Source: Kordia sp965283645 (GTDB lineage: Bacteria; Bacteroidota; Bacteroidia; Flavobacteriales; Flavobacteriaceae). Taken from it: a stretch of DNA of 64,000 nucleotides. Position 1 is the stretch's first letter. Every line of letters starts with the position of its first letter. The notes beneath the pieces are model-generated. The model was given only the letters and a program-made list of their open reading frames with translations, was not told the origin of the DNA and searched no databases. The position numbers and the translations under genes were made by a program. The stretch spans positions 4,898,001 to 4,962,000 of the forward strand of contig NZ_CBDIPG010000001.1 in the NCBI RefSeq assembly GCF_965283645.1, written 5' to 3'. Below are positions 9,101 through 17,135 of this stretch, in pieces.

Positions 9101-9124
9101 GCAAAGCGAACCGAAGTTCGCTTA
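9101..9124 (-). terminator. Small hairpin downstream of the 9150 precursor gene
   Basis: agcgaac and gttcgct surround a cgaa loop, about 30 bp past the precursor stop on the minus strand. The T tract is weak. Confidence 0.45.
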
Positions 9125-9149
9125 TGATCAAATTAATCGGTATCTAAAA

Positions 9150-9356
9150 CTAACATAATCTTGAGCCACCACACAATACATTTGTATACAGGCAATCCAA
9201 ACCGTTTAGAGTTGCTAAAGTATTACAATTAGGACCTTCCGTATACGGAGGTATATCGCAATAAGCAAGAGTTTTAGGAAGTGCACCTCCAGTAACTTGA
9301 AAATTAGAAATAGACTTTTTGTTTAGCTTTAATGACTTAAGATTTCTCTTTTTCAT
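9150..9356 (-). CDS. GG-leader RiPP precursor peptide (5 Cys core)
   Basis: A 68-residue peptide with the canonical leader MKKRNLKSLKLNKKSISNF and cleavage signal VTGG at about residues 21-24. The core of about 44 residues contains five Cys (AYC, NCN, DCL, LCGG, LC at the C-terminus) with several Thr/Ser. It stands alone on the minus strand. Its upstream sequence shares the word attattaattttaaaaa with other precursor genes here. Modification type and product are unknown. Confidence 0.75.
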   Translation of the reverse strand: MKKRNLKSLKLNKKSISNFQVTGGALPKTLAYCDIPPYTEGPNCNTLATLNGLDCLYTNVLCGGSRLC

Positions 9357-9395
9357 AATAAATGTTTTTAAAATTAATAATGATAAATATAGAAT
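9357..9395 (-). promoter_or_regulatory. Conserved AT-rich upstream element of precursor genes
   Basis: Read on the minus strand, catTATTAATTTTAAAAAcatttATTATG precedes this gene. Near-copies lie before the precursor genes at 15979, 21457 and (weaker) 62816. It could be a promoter or leader element, or inherited with the duplicated gene. Confidence 0.45.
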
Positions 9396-9643
9396 GAAAG
9401 AGATAAAATTTTTTATAGGAATATATAAGCGTGTAGAAGTAGTCTATAATTATAAGGAACCAATCCATAAGCGTATCCATAAACGGTACATCTTTTAAAA
9501 CATAAATAGGGGAATTTTTAATTTTAACTTGTTCTATTATTGAAAGCGTTTATTTAATAGCTTGAAAACAAGTCTATAAAGCATCAATTTCTAAGCATTA
9601 CAAATAACATCTAAATACATACAATCAAAACTGATAGAACATT

Positions 9644-10345
9644 ATGAAAATCCAAAAACTACTACTCTTTGCACTTGCGGTAACTATTTTTACCGCATGT
9701 AACAAAGACAATGAAACTGCTCCGTTAGCAGAAAGTAGTATTTCTGGAAAGTTTTTAGTACCAAACAATACAGATCCAATTGTGAACGGATTCATCACCG
9801 CAAGTAAAAATGATAACATCGTTGCAGCCACCAGAAGTGCAACCGATGGAAGTTTTACACATACAAACTTAATGGTTGGCGAATACGAAATATCATTAAA
9901 AAAAGGACTATTTAGTTCGGCAAAAACTATTGAAGTTGCTAAAGGTAATGACATACAAACTCCAAACATTCCTATAGACTTCTTAGACACTGAAAAAAGT
10001 GGGCAATCACTTTCAACGGAAGCAACTATTTTTGATCAAGATTTAATCGATTGGTTACAAATAAACTTTGGAATTACTTTAAGCAATGACGATACGATAT
10101 TATTAGACGAATTCTTGCCAAGATGGCAAGTAGTTGATATTTCTAACGATGCAACTGTAATCAGTTGGTTTAACGAACCTGTTGAATTCAGAGATAACGA
10201 CAACAATTCAGTACAACAAAATAAAGACTTAGCGTTTACAGTTCAAATAGGAGAAGGCGGCGTATTTTATTCTTCATTTCATACGGAAAATTACGATGAT
10301 GAATTTAGTACGGTGGATCGACTTCTCGAATATTTAGTATTTTAA
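9644..10345 (+). CDS. Predicted lipoprotein with carboxypeptidase-regulatory-like domain
   Basis: A 233-residue lipoprotein: signal peptide with lipobox TACN (Cys about residue 19). Residues about 30-110 look like a carboxypeptidase regulatory-like/beta-sandwich domain (ISGKFLVPNN...VNGFITASKN...SATDGSFTHTNLMVGEYEISLKKG). The rest is acidic and unassigned. It is probably exposed at the outer membrane. It lies alone, with the 101-bp repeat array downstream. The function is unknown; the domain call is by pattern only. Confidence 0.65.
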   Translation: MKIQKLLLFALAVTIFTACNKDNETAPLAESSISGKFLVPNNTDPIVNGFITASKNDNIVAATRSATDGSFTHTNLMVGEYEISLKKGLFSSAKTIEVAKGNDIQTPNIPIDFLDTEKSGQSLSTEATIFDQDLIDWLQINFGITLSNDDTILLDEFLPRWQVVDISNDATVISWFNEPVEFRDNDNNSVQQNKDLAFTVQIGEGGVFYSSFHTENYDDEFSTVDRLLEYLVF

Positions 10346-10440
10346 CTGTCTTCGCTTTAATACCATTTCTGTAATATATGGTATAAATTATCTTGATATG
10401 ATAGCGGAAGCCTGAATGTAACACATTCAGGCTTTCTGTT

Positions 10441-10702
10441 TTTAGTGAAACTCACTATTGAAAAGTCCGTAGGACGCATTCAATAGTGTAAGTTGAACTA
10501 ATCCCGCTGCAGAGCGGGATCTTTAACTTGAATTTTTACTTGTTGATGAAACTCACTATTGAAAAGTCCGCAGGGCGCATTCAATAGTGTAAGTTGAACT
10601 AATCCCGCTGCAGAGCGGGATCTTTAACTTGAATTTTTACTTGTTGATGAAACTCACTATTGAAAAGTCCGCAGGGCGCATTCAATAGTGAGTTTCACTA
10701 AA
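10441..10702. repeat. 101-bp tandem repeat array bounded by 22-bp inverted repeats
   Basis: The word gaaactcactattg begins at 10447, 10548 and 10649, giving an exact 101-bp period for two full units plus a partial third. Each full unit holds two dyads: cactattga...tcaatagtg, and atcccgctc-type arms around tgca (atcccgc tgcaga gcgggat), the latter inside longer aagtt...aactt arms. The array begins at 10441-10462 with a 22-base segment whose perfect reverse complement closes it at 10681-10702. No open reading frame. Units 1 and 2 differ at only a few bases (cgtagga versus cgcaggg). Confidence 0.85.
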
Positions 10703-10890
10703 AGTCGTCATTGCGAATGAAATGAAGAAATCTGTGAAATATAAGTTATCTAGTATATTGATATCATTGATTGCTTTTCAGAGAATTTCAATTAATTCGA
10801 ATTCATCTACATTTAAAAAAATGATACAAAATTTACAAGCTTTCATGAAAAAAACGCTTCCCGCGAAACAACTCGTAAAAAAGCGAAAAA
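10703..10890. other. Intergenic stretch before mnmA
   Basis: AT-rich DNA without a credible gene. The start (gtcattgcgaatgaaatgaagaaatc) resembles a decayed extragenic element; the rest shows nothing else until the mnmA -7 box. Confidence 0.4.
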
Positions 10891-10895
10891 GGTAG

Positions 10896-10903
10896 TATCT
10901 TTG
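10896..10903 (+). promoter_or_regulatory. -7 element of mnmA promoter
   Basis: TATCTTTG matches the Bacteroidota -7 consensus TAnnTTTG, 53 bp before the mnmA ATG. No clear TTG is seen at -33. Confidence 0.55.
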
Positions 10904-10956
10904 TCAGCAATATGCATAAGGAACGTCTTATCATATAAATTAGCGAAAGGAAAAAA

Positions 10957-12144
10957 ATGAAACGAGTAATAGTAGGACTTTCTGGCGGAGTAGATTCAAG
11001 TGTAACAGCATACCTTTTAAAAGAACAAGGATATGAAGTAATTGGACTATTCATGAAAAACTGGCACGATGATTCTGTGACCATTTCAGACGAATGTCCA
11101 TGGTTAGAAGATAGTAATGACGCCTTAATTGTGGCAGACAAATTAGGAATTCCATTTCAAACAGTAGATTTAAGCGAACAATACAAAGAACGTATTGTAG
11201 ACTATATGTTTAACGAATATGAAAAAGGACGTACGCCAAATCCGGATGTATTATGCAATCGTGAAATAAAATTTGATGTCTTTCTGAAAATTGCCTTAGA
11301 CTTAGGTGCAGATTATGTTGCAACAGGTCATTATTGTAGAAAAGAAACCATTGAAAAAGACGGAAAAACAATTCACAAGCTCTTAGCCGGAAAAGATGGA
11401 AATAAAGATCAATCGTATTTCCTATGTCAACTATCACAAGAACAATTAGAAAAATCACTATTTCCAATTGGCGAATTGACCAAACCAGAAGTTCGTGAAA
11501 TTGCCGCAAAAGCAGATCTAATCACAGCAGAAAAGAAAGATTCACAAGGTTTATGTTTCATTGGAAAAGTAAAACTACCAGACTTTTTACAGCAACAACT
11601 GCAACCAAAAGAAGGTGTAATAGTTGAGGTTTCTACAGATAAAGAAAGCTATCACAAGCAATTGCCAACATTTACAAACAAAGTAGACGAATTAGCGTAC
11701 TATGCGCAAAAACATACCTATGCACTTTCAGATGGGAAAGTAGTAGGAAAACACCAAGGAGCACACTATTTTACCAAAGGACAACGCAAAGGCTTGGCCG
11801 TTGGCGGAACAACAGAACCTTTATTTGTTATAGAAACTGACGTAAAAGAAAACGTAATATATACAGGACAAGGAAAAGCACATCCAGGATTGTACAGACG
11901 TACATTATTTGTAAAAGATGACGAATTGCATTGGGTTCGAGAAGACATGGCTTTACAGCCAGATGAATCATTGGAAGTCATGGCGCGTATTCGATATCGT
12001 CAACCATTGCAAAAAGCATTAATTTACAAAATAGATGGCGGCGCATATGTAGATTTCGAAAACCCACAAAGTGCCATCACAGAAGGACAATTTGTTGCTT
12101 GGTACATCAACGAAGAATTAATTGGTTCAGGAGTGATTTCTTGA
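10957..12144 (+). CDS. mnmA: tRNA-specific 2-thiouridylase MnmA
   Basis: A 395-residue cytoplasmic enzyme that thiolates U34 of tRNA-Lys, -Glu and -Gln. It has the PP-loop ATP-pyrophosphatase motif SGGVDSS (residues 9-15). The two catalytic cysteines are at about 100 (NPDVLCNREIKF, nucleophile) and 200 (DSQGLCFIGK, persulfide). The C-terminal half carries the usual beta-barrel domains. Length is slightly above the E. coli form (368), as in other Bacteroidota. It has its own TAnnTTTG element. The ATG follows a purine-rich gaaaggaaaaaa stretch. Confidence 0.97.
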   Translation: MKRVIVGLSGGVDSSVTAYLLKEQGYEVIGLFMKNWHDDSVTISDECPWLEDSNDALIVADKLGIPFQTVDLSEQYKERIVDYMFNEYEKGRTPNPDVLCNREIKFDVFLKIALDLGADYVATGHYCRKETIEKDGKTIHKLLAGKDGNKDQSYFLCQLSQEQLEKSLFPIGELTKPEVREIAAKADLITAEKKDSQGLCFIGKVKLPDFLQQQLQPKEGVIVEVSTDKESYHKQLPTFTNKVDELAYYAQKHTYALSDGKVVGKHQGAHYFTKGQRKGLAVGGTTEPLFVIETDVKENVIYTGQGKAHPGLYRRTLFVKDDELHWVREDMALQPDESLEVMARIRYRQPLQKALIYKIDGGAYVDFENPQSAITEGQFVAWYINEELIGSGVIS

Positions 12145-12303
12145 TGAATTTGAATTTGAAATCGAAAATGTTATATCGAGAGCAGTCGAGATACAATCAA
12201 ACTTAAAATAATTTGAAAATGATTTCGTATAATTTCCCAAGAATAAATTAACAAATCAACAGAAATGTAAAACCCAAACTCCAAAACCGATAACTGATAA
12301 CCT

Positions 12304-13923
12304 ATGAAAAAGCTGCTTACACTCTTACTACTATTCGTTACTCAATTCGGTATTTCGCAAACGGAACATGCTTGGGTATACTTTACGGACAAACCTGATG
12401 TAGCAAATGCATTGGCCAATCCGACAACAATTCTAACGCAAAAAGCAATAGATCGCAAAACAAGTCATGGTGTTGCAATAGATGAACGAGATGTTCCTGT
12501 GAACGAATCGTACATCACACAAATAAAAATGCAGCAAGGAATTACGGTGAAAGCGAAATCAAAATGGTTCAACTGTGTGCATGTATTAGGAACGCAAACT
12601 GACATTGATGCGTTGGTGAATCTATCTTTTGTAAATGAAATTCTATATGCAGATCGATCGTTAAATACAATGAACAGACCTGCGGCAATAGCAAATGCAG
12701 AAAGAACAGTAGAAAAGTTTGAAACCTTAGTCATGTACAACTATGGAAATGGTGCGAATCAATCTGAAATGATTAAAATAGATAAGCTCCATGAGCTAGA
12801 TTATACTGGTGAAGGCGTAACAGTTGCAGTATTGGATGGTGGATTTACAAATGTAAATACTTTAGCAGCTTTTCAGCGTTTGCGTGACAATGGCGATTTA
12901 TTAGATGGATACGATTTTGTAGATAGAAATACAGATGTGTATGCCTACACAGGAAACAGTCATGGAACAAATGTGCTATCTGATATGGCTGGTTATATTG
13001 ACGGGCAATTTGTAGGAACCGCGCCAGATGCAAGCTATTACTTATTTAGAACAGAAGATGCTGGAAGCGAAACACCTGTAGAAGAATCGTATTGGGTTGA
13101 AGCGGCAGAACGAGCAGATAGTTTAGGTGTAGATGTGGTAAATACGTCGTTGGGTTATAATCGTTTTGACGAAAGTAAATATGATTACACAACGGCTGAT
13201 ATGGACGGAAATACAACATTCATCACCAAAGGTTCTAACATTGCCGTTGAAAAAGGATTGTTACTAGTAAACTCAGCAGGAAACTCTGGAAATGATGGTA
13301 CTTGGGGAATTATAACCGCGCCAGCCGATGGAAATGGCTTCACCGTTGGAGCTGTTGATGGAAGTGGAAACTACGCGGCATTCAGTTCAAGAGGAAGAAC
13401 ACCAAACATTCCTGTAAAACCAGATGTGGTTGCACAAGGTGAAAGTGTATATGTAGTAAGCTCAGATGGAAATGTAGTACTATCAAACGGAACTTCGTTT
13501 TCTTCACCAATTATAGCAGGAGCAATGGCGTGTTTGGTACAAGCGTTTCCAAACAAAACAAATTTGGAACTAATGCAATTGGTGCGAGAATCATCTTCCA
13601 TCTATGCAAATCCTACGATCCAATTAGGTTATGGAATTCCAAACTTTGAAATGGCGTTTCAAACCTTATCAACTCCAAAAACTAGCAATCAGGCTACAAT
13701 TCAAGTCTTTCCAAATCCCGCGAAAGCGATAGTACACATCAATTTACCAAAAGACTATCAAAATGCTACAATTACGCTAGGAACGTTGGTTGGGAAAACG
13801 ATCAAAACATATACAATAGCATCAAATTCAAGTGTAGATGTGAGTCAATTAGCGGCTGGAATTTATCTCTTGCGTATTGAAGCAAACGGAGCACAATTCA
13901 CCAAAAAACTTATAAAACAGTAA
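12304..13923 (+). CDS. Secreted S8 (subtilisin-like) serine peptidase with T9SS type A sorting domain
   Basis: A 539-residue exported protease. It has a signal peptide (1-19, ending FGISQ), an N-terminal propeptide-like region to about 150, then the S8 catalytic domain with Asp 178 (VAVLDGG), His 220 (NSHGTN), the oxyanion Asn region (NSAGNSGND) and Ser 398 (NGTSFSSP). The last about 75 residues are a Por secretion (type A) sorting domain beginning IQVFPNPAK and ending KKLIKQ, so it should cross the outer membrane by the type IX system. Five bp separate its stop from the next gene, suggesting cotranscription with an unrelated enzyme. Confidence 0.93.
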   Translation: MKKLLTLLLLFVTQFGISQTEHAWVYFTDKPDVANALANPTTILTQKAIDRKTSHGVAIDERDVPVNESYITQIKMQQGITVKAKSKWFNCVHVLGTQTDIDALVNLSFVNEILYADRSLNTMNRPAAIANAERTVEKFETLVMYNYGNGANQSEMIKIDKLHELDYTGEGVTVAVLDGGFTNVNTLAAFQRLRDNGDLLDGYDFVDRNTDVYAYTGNSHGTNVLSDMAGYIDGQFVGTAPDASYYLFRTEDAGSETPVEESYWVEAAERADSLGVDVVNTSLGYNRFDESKYDYTTADMDGNTTFITKGSNIAVEKGLLLVNSAGNSGNDGTWGIITAPADGNGFTVGAVDGSGNYAAFSSRGRTPNIPVKPDVVAQGESVYVVSSDGNVVLSNGTSFSSPIIAGAMACLVQAFPNKTNLELMQLVRESSSIYANPTIQLGYGIPNFEMAFQTLSTPKTSNQATIQVFPNPAKAIVHINLPKDYQNATITLGTLVGKTIKTYTIASNSSVDVSQLAAGIYLLRIEANGAQFTKKLIKQ

Positions 13924-13928
13924 TACGA

Positions 13929-14885
13929 ATGACAATATTCGCACAAAATAGAATTACAAAATTATACAACATACAATATCCAATAATTCAAGGTGGAATG
14001 ATTTGGGCAAGCGGTTGGCGATTGGCTTCTGCGGTAAGTAATGCTGGAGGATTAGGCTTGCTAGGCGCTGGTTCTATGTATCCAGATGTGTTACGCGAAC
14101 ATATTCAAAAATGTAAAAAAGCTACAGACAAACCGTTTGGTGTCAATGTTCCGATGTTGTATCCGAATATTGAAGAAATCATGAATATTATTGTGGAAGA
14201 AGGTGTGAAAATTGTATTTACTTCTGCGGGAAATCCGAAAACATGGACGCCTTTTTTAAAGGAAAATGGAATTACAGTTACACATGTTGTGAGTAGTTCA
14301 AAATTTGCGTTAAAATCACAAGATGCTGGCGTACATGCGGTCGTAGCAGAAGGTTTTGAAGCTGGCGGACACAACGGACGAGAAGAGACAACAACATTAA
14401 CATTGATTCCGAGTGTAAAAGAGAAGTTAGAAATTCCGTTAATTGCGGCAGGCGGAATTGGAAGTGGAAAAGCAATGTTAGCCGCAATGGTTTTAGGAGC
14501 TGATGGCGTACAAGTAGGAAGTAGATTTGTAGCTACGGACGAAGCTTCTTCACATCTTGAATTTAAAAAACAAGTAGTAGAAGCAACGGAAGGAAGTACA
14601 AAATTAATGTTGAAAGAATTAGCGCCAGTTCGTTTACTCAAAAATAAATTTTACGAAGATTTAGAAGAATTATACACAAAAGCGCCATCTGTGGAAGAAC
14701 TCAAAACTTTACTTGGAAGAGCGCGTGCAAAACGTGGAATGTTTGAAGGTGATTTGATAGAAGGTGAATTGGAAATTGGACAAGTTGCTGCGTTAATTCA
14801 TGAAATAAAACCTGCTGGTGAAGTTGTAAACGATATGATTTCAGAGTTTAAAGATAGCGTAGCGGTAATTAAAACACAATTTTAA
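13929..14885 (+). CDS. Nitronate monooxygenase / FMN-dependent 2-nitropropane dioxygenase family
   Basis: A 318-residue flavoprotein of the NMO/FabK fold. It starts RITKLYNIQYPIIQGGM (FMN-binding start of the barrel) and has AVSNAGGLGLLGAG, the phosphate-binding PLIAAGGIGSGKAMLAAM and GADGVQVGSRF. EGFEAGGHNG holds the His that marks nitronate monooxygenases and FabK-type enoyl-ACP reductases. The substrate cannot be told from sequence: nitronate detoxification is the family default and enoyl reduction is the alternative. It is tightly packed with the peptidase upstream (5 bp) and the VOC protein downstream (5 bp). Confidence 0.85.
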   Translation: MTIFAQNRITKLYNIQYPIIQGGMIWASGWRLASAVSNAGGLGLLGAGSMYPDVLREHIQKCKKATDKPFGVNVPMLYPNIEEIMNIIVEEGVKIVFTSAGNPKTWTPFLKENGITVTHVVSSSKFALKSQDAGVHAVVAEGFEAGGHNGREETTTLTLIPSVKEKLEIPLIAAGGIGSGKAMLAAMVLGADGVQVGSRFVATDEASSHLEFKKQVVEATEGSTKLMLKELAPVRLLKNKFYEDLEELYTKAPSVEELKTLLGRARAKRGMFEGDLIEGELEIGQVAALIHEIKPAGEVVNDMISEFKDSVAVIKTQF

Positions 14886-14890
14886 AACGA

Positions 14891-15271
14891 ATGAAAGCAA
14901 CAGAACAATTTCTGAGTGTACATCCAGTATTAGCTGTAAAAGATGTGTTGGCATCGTTGGGTTTTTATGTAAATAAACTCGGTTTTGAAGTTACTTTTGC
15001 AGATCATAAAACAAATCCTACTTACGCAGGGATTAGACGTGGAAATGTTGAAATTCATTTGCAATGGCATCATGCTTCCGAATGGGAACATCATATTGAT
15101 CGTCCAATGTTGCGTTTTTTAATTTTGAATACAGAAGCATTGTTTGATGAATACAACACCAAAAAAGTGTTTCATGCACAAACTTCACTCAAAAAAACCG
15201 CTTGGGGAACCAAAGAATTTGCTTTTTATGATATCGATAAAAACGGTTTGACGTTTTATGAGGATTTGTAA
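14891..15271 (+). CDS. VOC (glyoxalase/bleomycin-resistance) superfamily protein
   Basis: A 126-residue single-module VOC protein (beta-alpha-beta-beta-beta twice). Visible are the start HPVLAVKDVLASLGFYVNKL, NVEIHLQWHH in the middle strand and the C-terminal KEFAFYDIDKNGLTFYE. The middle HLQWHH and final FYE could supply metal ligands, but the substrate is not evident. Bleomycin-resistance-like VOC proteins often act as dimeric binders. It starts 5 bp after the nitronate monooxygenase-like gene and probably belongs to its transcript. Confidence 0.8.
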   Translation: MKATEQFLSVHPVLAVKDVLASLGFYVNKLGFEVTFADHKTNPTYAGIRRGNVEIHLQWHHASEWEHHIDRPMLRFLILNTEALFDEYNTKKVFHAQTSLKKTAWGTKEFAFYDIDKNGLTFYEDL

Positions 15272-15307
15272 AAAAGTATTAATTTATATCAAAACATAGC
15301 AACAATC

Positions 15308-15808
15308 ATGAAATTGATTTTCAAAAATGTATTTTGTCTTTTAATGATTTTGATCATTTTTGTGTGTTGTGATCATGCAAAAAAAGAAAAAATAGACAAT
15401 ACATTGTTTCAGCTTGATGTTGTAGATAGTGAAAACTTTGTTAGCATAAAGATTCCTGATAGCGTAAATTTTTCATTTCCTGATGAAACAGCCAAAAAAG
15501 AACCTTATAAATACGAAGATTTTAATGCTGATGGAAAGCAAGATATTTTAGTATATCTAGGCGCTTGTGGTACAGGTGGTTGTATGTATGGTTTATTTCT
15601 AAATGAATATGAGAACTATTATACTTTGGCTTTTCTGGATTATTTAAAAGGAGCCAAATTTGAAAAAGATGAAAGCGGTTTTGTGATCATCAAATCTTTT
15701 GAAGAAGTTGCACCTTACAATCCGTCTAAGTTGAATGTTTCAGTGTATGCATTTGACAAGAATACAGAATATTATAAGCTCGATTCGATATTTGTGTTAC
15801 AGGATTGA
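15308..15808 (+). CDS. Predicted lipoprotein, unknown function
   Basis: A 166-residue protein with a hydrophobic signal and lipobox VCCD (about residues 19-22). The middle segment EDFNADGKQDILVYLGACGTGGC looks like an FG-GAP/VCBS-type calcium loop (DxNxDGxxD), followed by MYGLFLNEYENYY. This pattern occurs in small flavobacterial lipoproteins of unknown role. It begins 36 bp after the VOC gene on the same strand and may be the last gene of that run. Confidence 0.65.
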   Translation: MKLIFKNVFCLLMILIIFVCCDHAKKEKIDNTLFQLDVVDSENFVSIKIPDSVNFSFPDETAKKEPYKYEDFNADGKQDILVYLGACGTGGCMYGLFLNEYENYYTLAFLDYLKGAKFEKDESGFVIIKSFEEVAPYNPSKLNVSVYAFDKNTEYYKLDSIFVLQD

Positions 15809-15946
15809 AAATCAATAAGAAATAATATTTTTATAGCAAACTCACGTTAAATATACAATTCCGTGAATTGCTATATCGTTCACCAATGAATTCACGGAAT
15901 TGTCACATGCGTTGTTATGAAACCTCTTTCGCGCTCTATACTTTTG

Positions 15947-15978
15947 AGTCATTATTAATTTTTAAAATGATTCAAATT
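15947..15978 (+). promoter_or_regulatory. Conserved AT-rich upstream element of precursor genes
   Basis: gagtcATTATTAATTTTTAAAA ends about 10 bp before the ATG and closely matches the sequence ahead of the 21457 and 9356 precursor genes. Confidence 0.45.
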
Positions 15979-16146
15979 ATGAAAAAAAGAAATTTAAAAT
16001 CGCTAAGCCTAAACAAAAAATCTATAAGTGATTTAGATCTGAATAATACCAAAGGAGGATTGCCTTTAACGATACATATACGTGTTTCTTGGGCTGTTTG
16101 TCCTACGCCATTGGATATTGCAACAAAATTATTGGATTGTAATTAA
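15979..16146 (+). CDS. GG-leader RiPP precursor peptide (55 aa, 2 Cys core)
   Basis: A 55-residue peptide. I chose the ATG at 15979 because it gives the canonical leader MKKRNLKSLSLNKKSISDL; in-frame codons further upstream (ATG at 15967 and 15868) lie in or before the conserved AT-rich element. The leader ends TKGG at about residues 24-27. The 28-residue core is unusual for the group: only two Cys, no Cys cluster, and a hydrophobic run (TIHIRVSWAV). It may be a different product class with the same leader. A strong terminator follows. Confidence 0.7.
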   Translation: MKKRNLKSLSLNKKSISDLDLNNTKGGLPLTIHIRVSWAVCPTPLDIATKLLDCN

Positions 16147-16215
16147 AAAGAGTTCCAACGCTTAGAACTGACTGAAACTTTTCAAAAATAAAAATTGTTG
16201 CTTCTAGCTATTCTC

Positions 16216-16240
16216 AAACGATCTTTGGATCGTTTTTTCT
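16216..16240 (+). terminator. Terminator of the 15979 precursor gene
   Basis: An 8-bp perfect stem (aaacgatc / gatcgttt) with a TTTG loop, followed by a T run. Confidence 0.85.
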
Positions 16241-16276
16241 TTTTATATTTTTTTAGATTTAATGAGTATTTGAAGT

Positions 16277-17002
16277 TCAATCATCTTTCAATCGTTTATC
16301 AATTCGCTCTAAAACAATCTTTGCGTTGTCTTTATAACTTTTAATCAAAAGCAAATGATTTCCATAGGCTAATACATTGTAAGCGGCAACCTTTTTTCGG
16401 TAATCTTCATCAGTAGCAAAATAGGCAATCATATCATCTGTTAGCTTTCCTTGTGCCCAATCTACAAACCAAGAAAACTCTTTAAAATCATCTAAATTAT
16501 CCAAAACTACTTTTTCCAAACGCTCATTGCTTTTGTCAATATTTGGAATGAACAACGAGTAAAACTGAGTCAAATCGGCAAAAAGACTATCTTCTTCACT
16601 CGTCCCTGTTTCTATAGTACGACGTAGAATATCATAGCCTTTCGTTTGAATGTTAAATGGTTGATATAGTGTAACTAAACTTCTGCTTCGCGGAAATTCT
16701 TGAAAATTAGCTATCGTAATTTCCTTGTGAATAATCTTATCACTAATTCCTTGATTAACTTCAATTATTTTAATCAATTGTGTAGCCGCAATAGTATCTC
16801 TTTGCAAATCTGTAGCAACGGTTTTTAAAGTATCTTTTAATGCACTTTTGGTTTTTCTACTTTCATTCCAATTGTTTACTTGTAATGCAAGTAGAATTCC
16901 AATCATGACTAATAAAATCTCTCCAATAGCATATAAAACATAGTTTTTAAACTTATTTTCTTTTAGAAGACGTTGTCTGATAGAACGAAAAAACTTTAGC
17001 AT
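16277..17002 (-). CDS. DUF6090 family membrane protein
   Basis: A 241-residue protein with the signature DUF6090 N-terminus: FFRSIRQRLLKENKFKNYVL, then the single membrane helix AIGEILLVMIGILLALQVNNWNE (about residues 25-47). The remainder is a helical extracytoplasmic region. The family is common in flavobacteria, often in several copies per genome, and has no known function. It is transcribed away from the precursor gene at 15979 and lies downstream of the M23 and small membrane peptide genes on the same strand. Confidence 0.85.
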   Translation of the reverse strand: MLKFFRSIRQRLLKENKFKNYVLYAIGEILLVMIGILLALQVNNWNESRKTKSALKDTLKTVATDLQRDTIAATQLIKIIEVNQGISDKIIHKEITIANFQEFPRSRSLVTLYQPFNIQTKGYDILRRTIETGTSEEDSLFADLTQFYSLFIPNIDKSNERLEKVVLDNLDDFKEFSWFVDWAQGKLTDDMIAYFATDEDYRKKVAAYNVLAYGNHLLLIKSYKDNAKIVLERIDKRLKDD

Positions 17003-17012
17003 ACTACAGGTG

Positions 17013-17132
17013 TTAGTTTATATTATTTTGATCATCTTGATCGTTTGATTTAGGAAAGTTTTTATAAAGTCGAATCCCTAATCTCGCGAAAAGTAACACA
17101 GCAATTACAAGTACAATATTTAAACCTTCCAT
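17013..17132 (-). CDS. Small single-span membrane peptide (39 aa)
   Basis: A 39-codon frame starting only 3 bp after the stop of the M23 peptidase gene. It encodes a short N-terminal hydrophobic helix (LNIVLVIAVLLFARLGIRL), then a basic turn and a polar acidic tail (SNDQDDQNN). The coupling distance, membrane-helix pattern and sensible stop support a real gene, but there is no homology evidence. It could be a regulator or partner of the envelope proteins encoded around it. Confidence 0.5.
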   Translation of the reverse strand: MEGLNIVLVIAVLLFARLGIRLYKNFPKSNDQDDQNNIN

Positions 17133-17135
17133 AAC

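Noticed and set aside
10441..10702. CRISPR array
   Set aside because: The 101-bp unit has no alternation of short constant repeats and variable spacers, and no cas gene is nearby.
12163..12200. Possible extragenic repeat before the subtilase gene
   Set aside because: A short tatcgagagcagtcgagata word is too degenerate and isolated to call.
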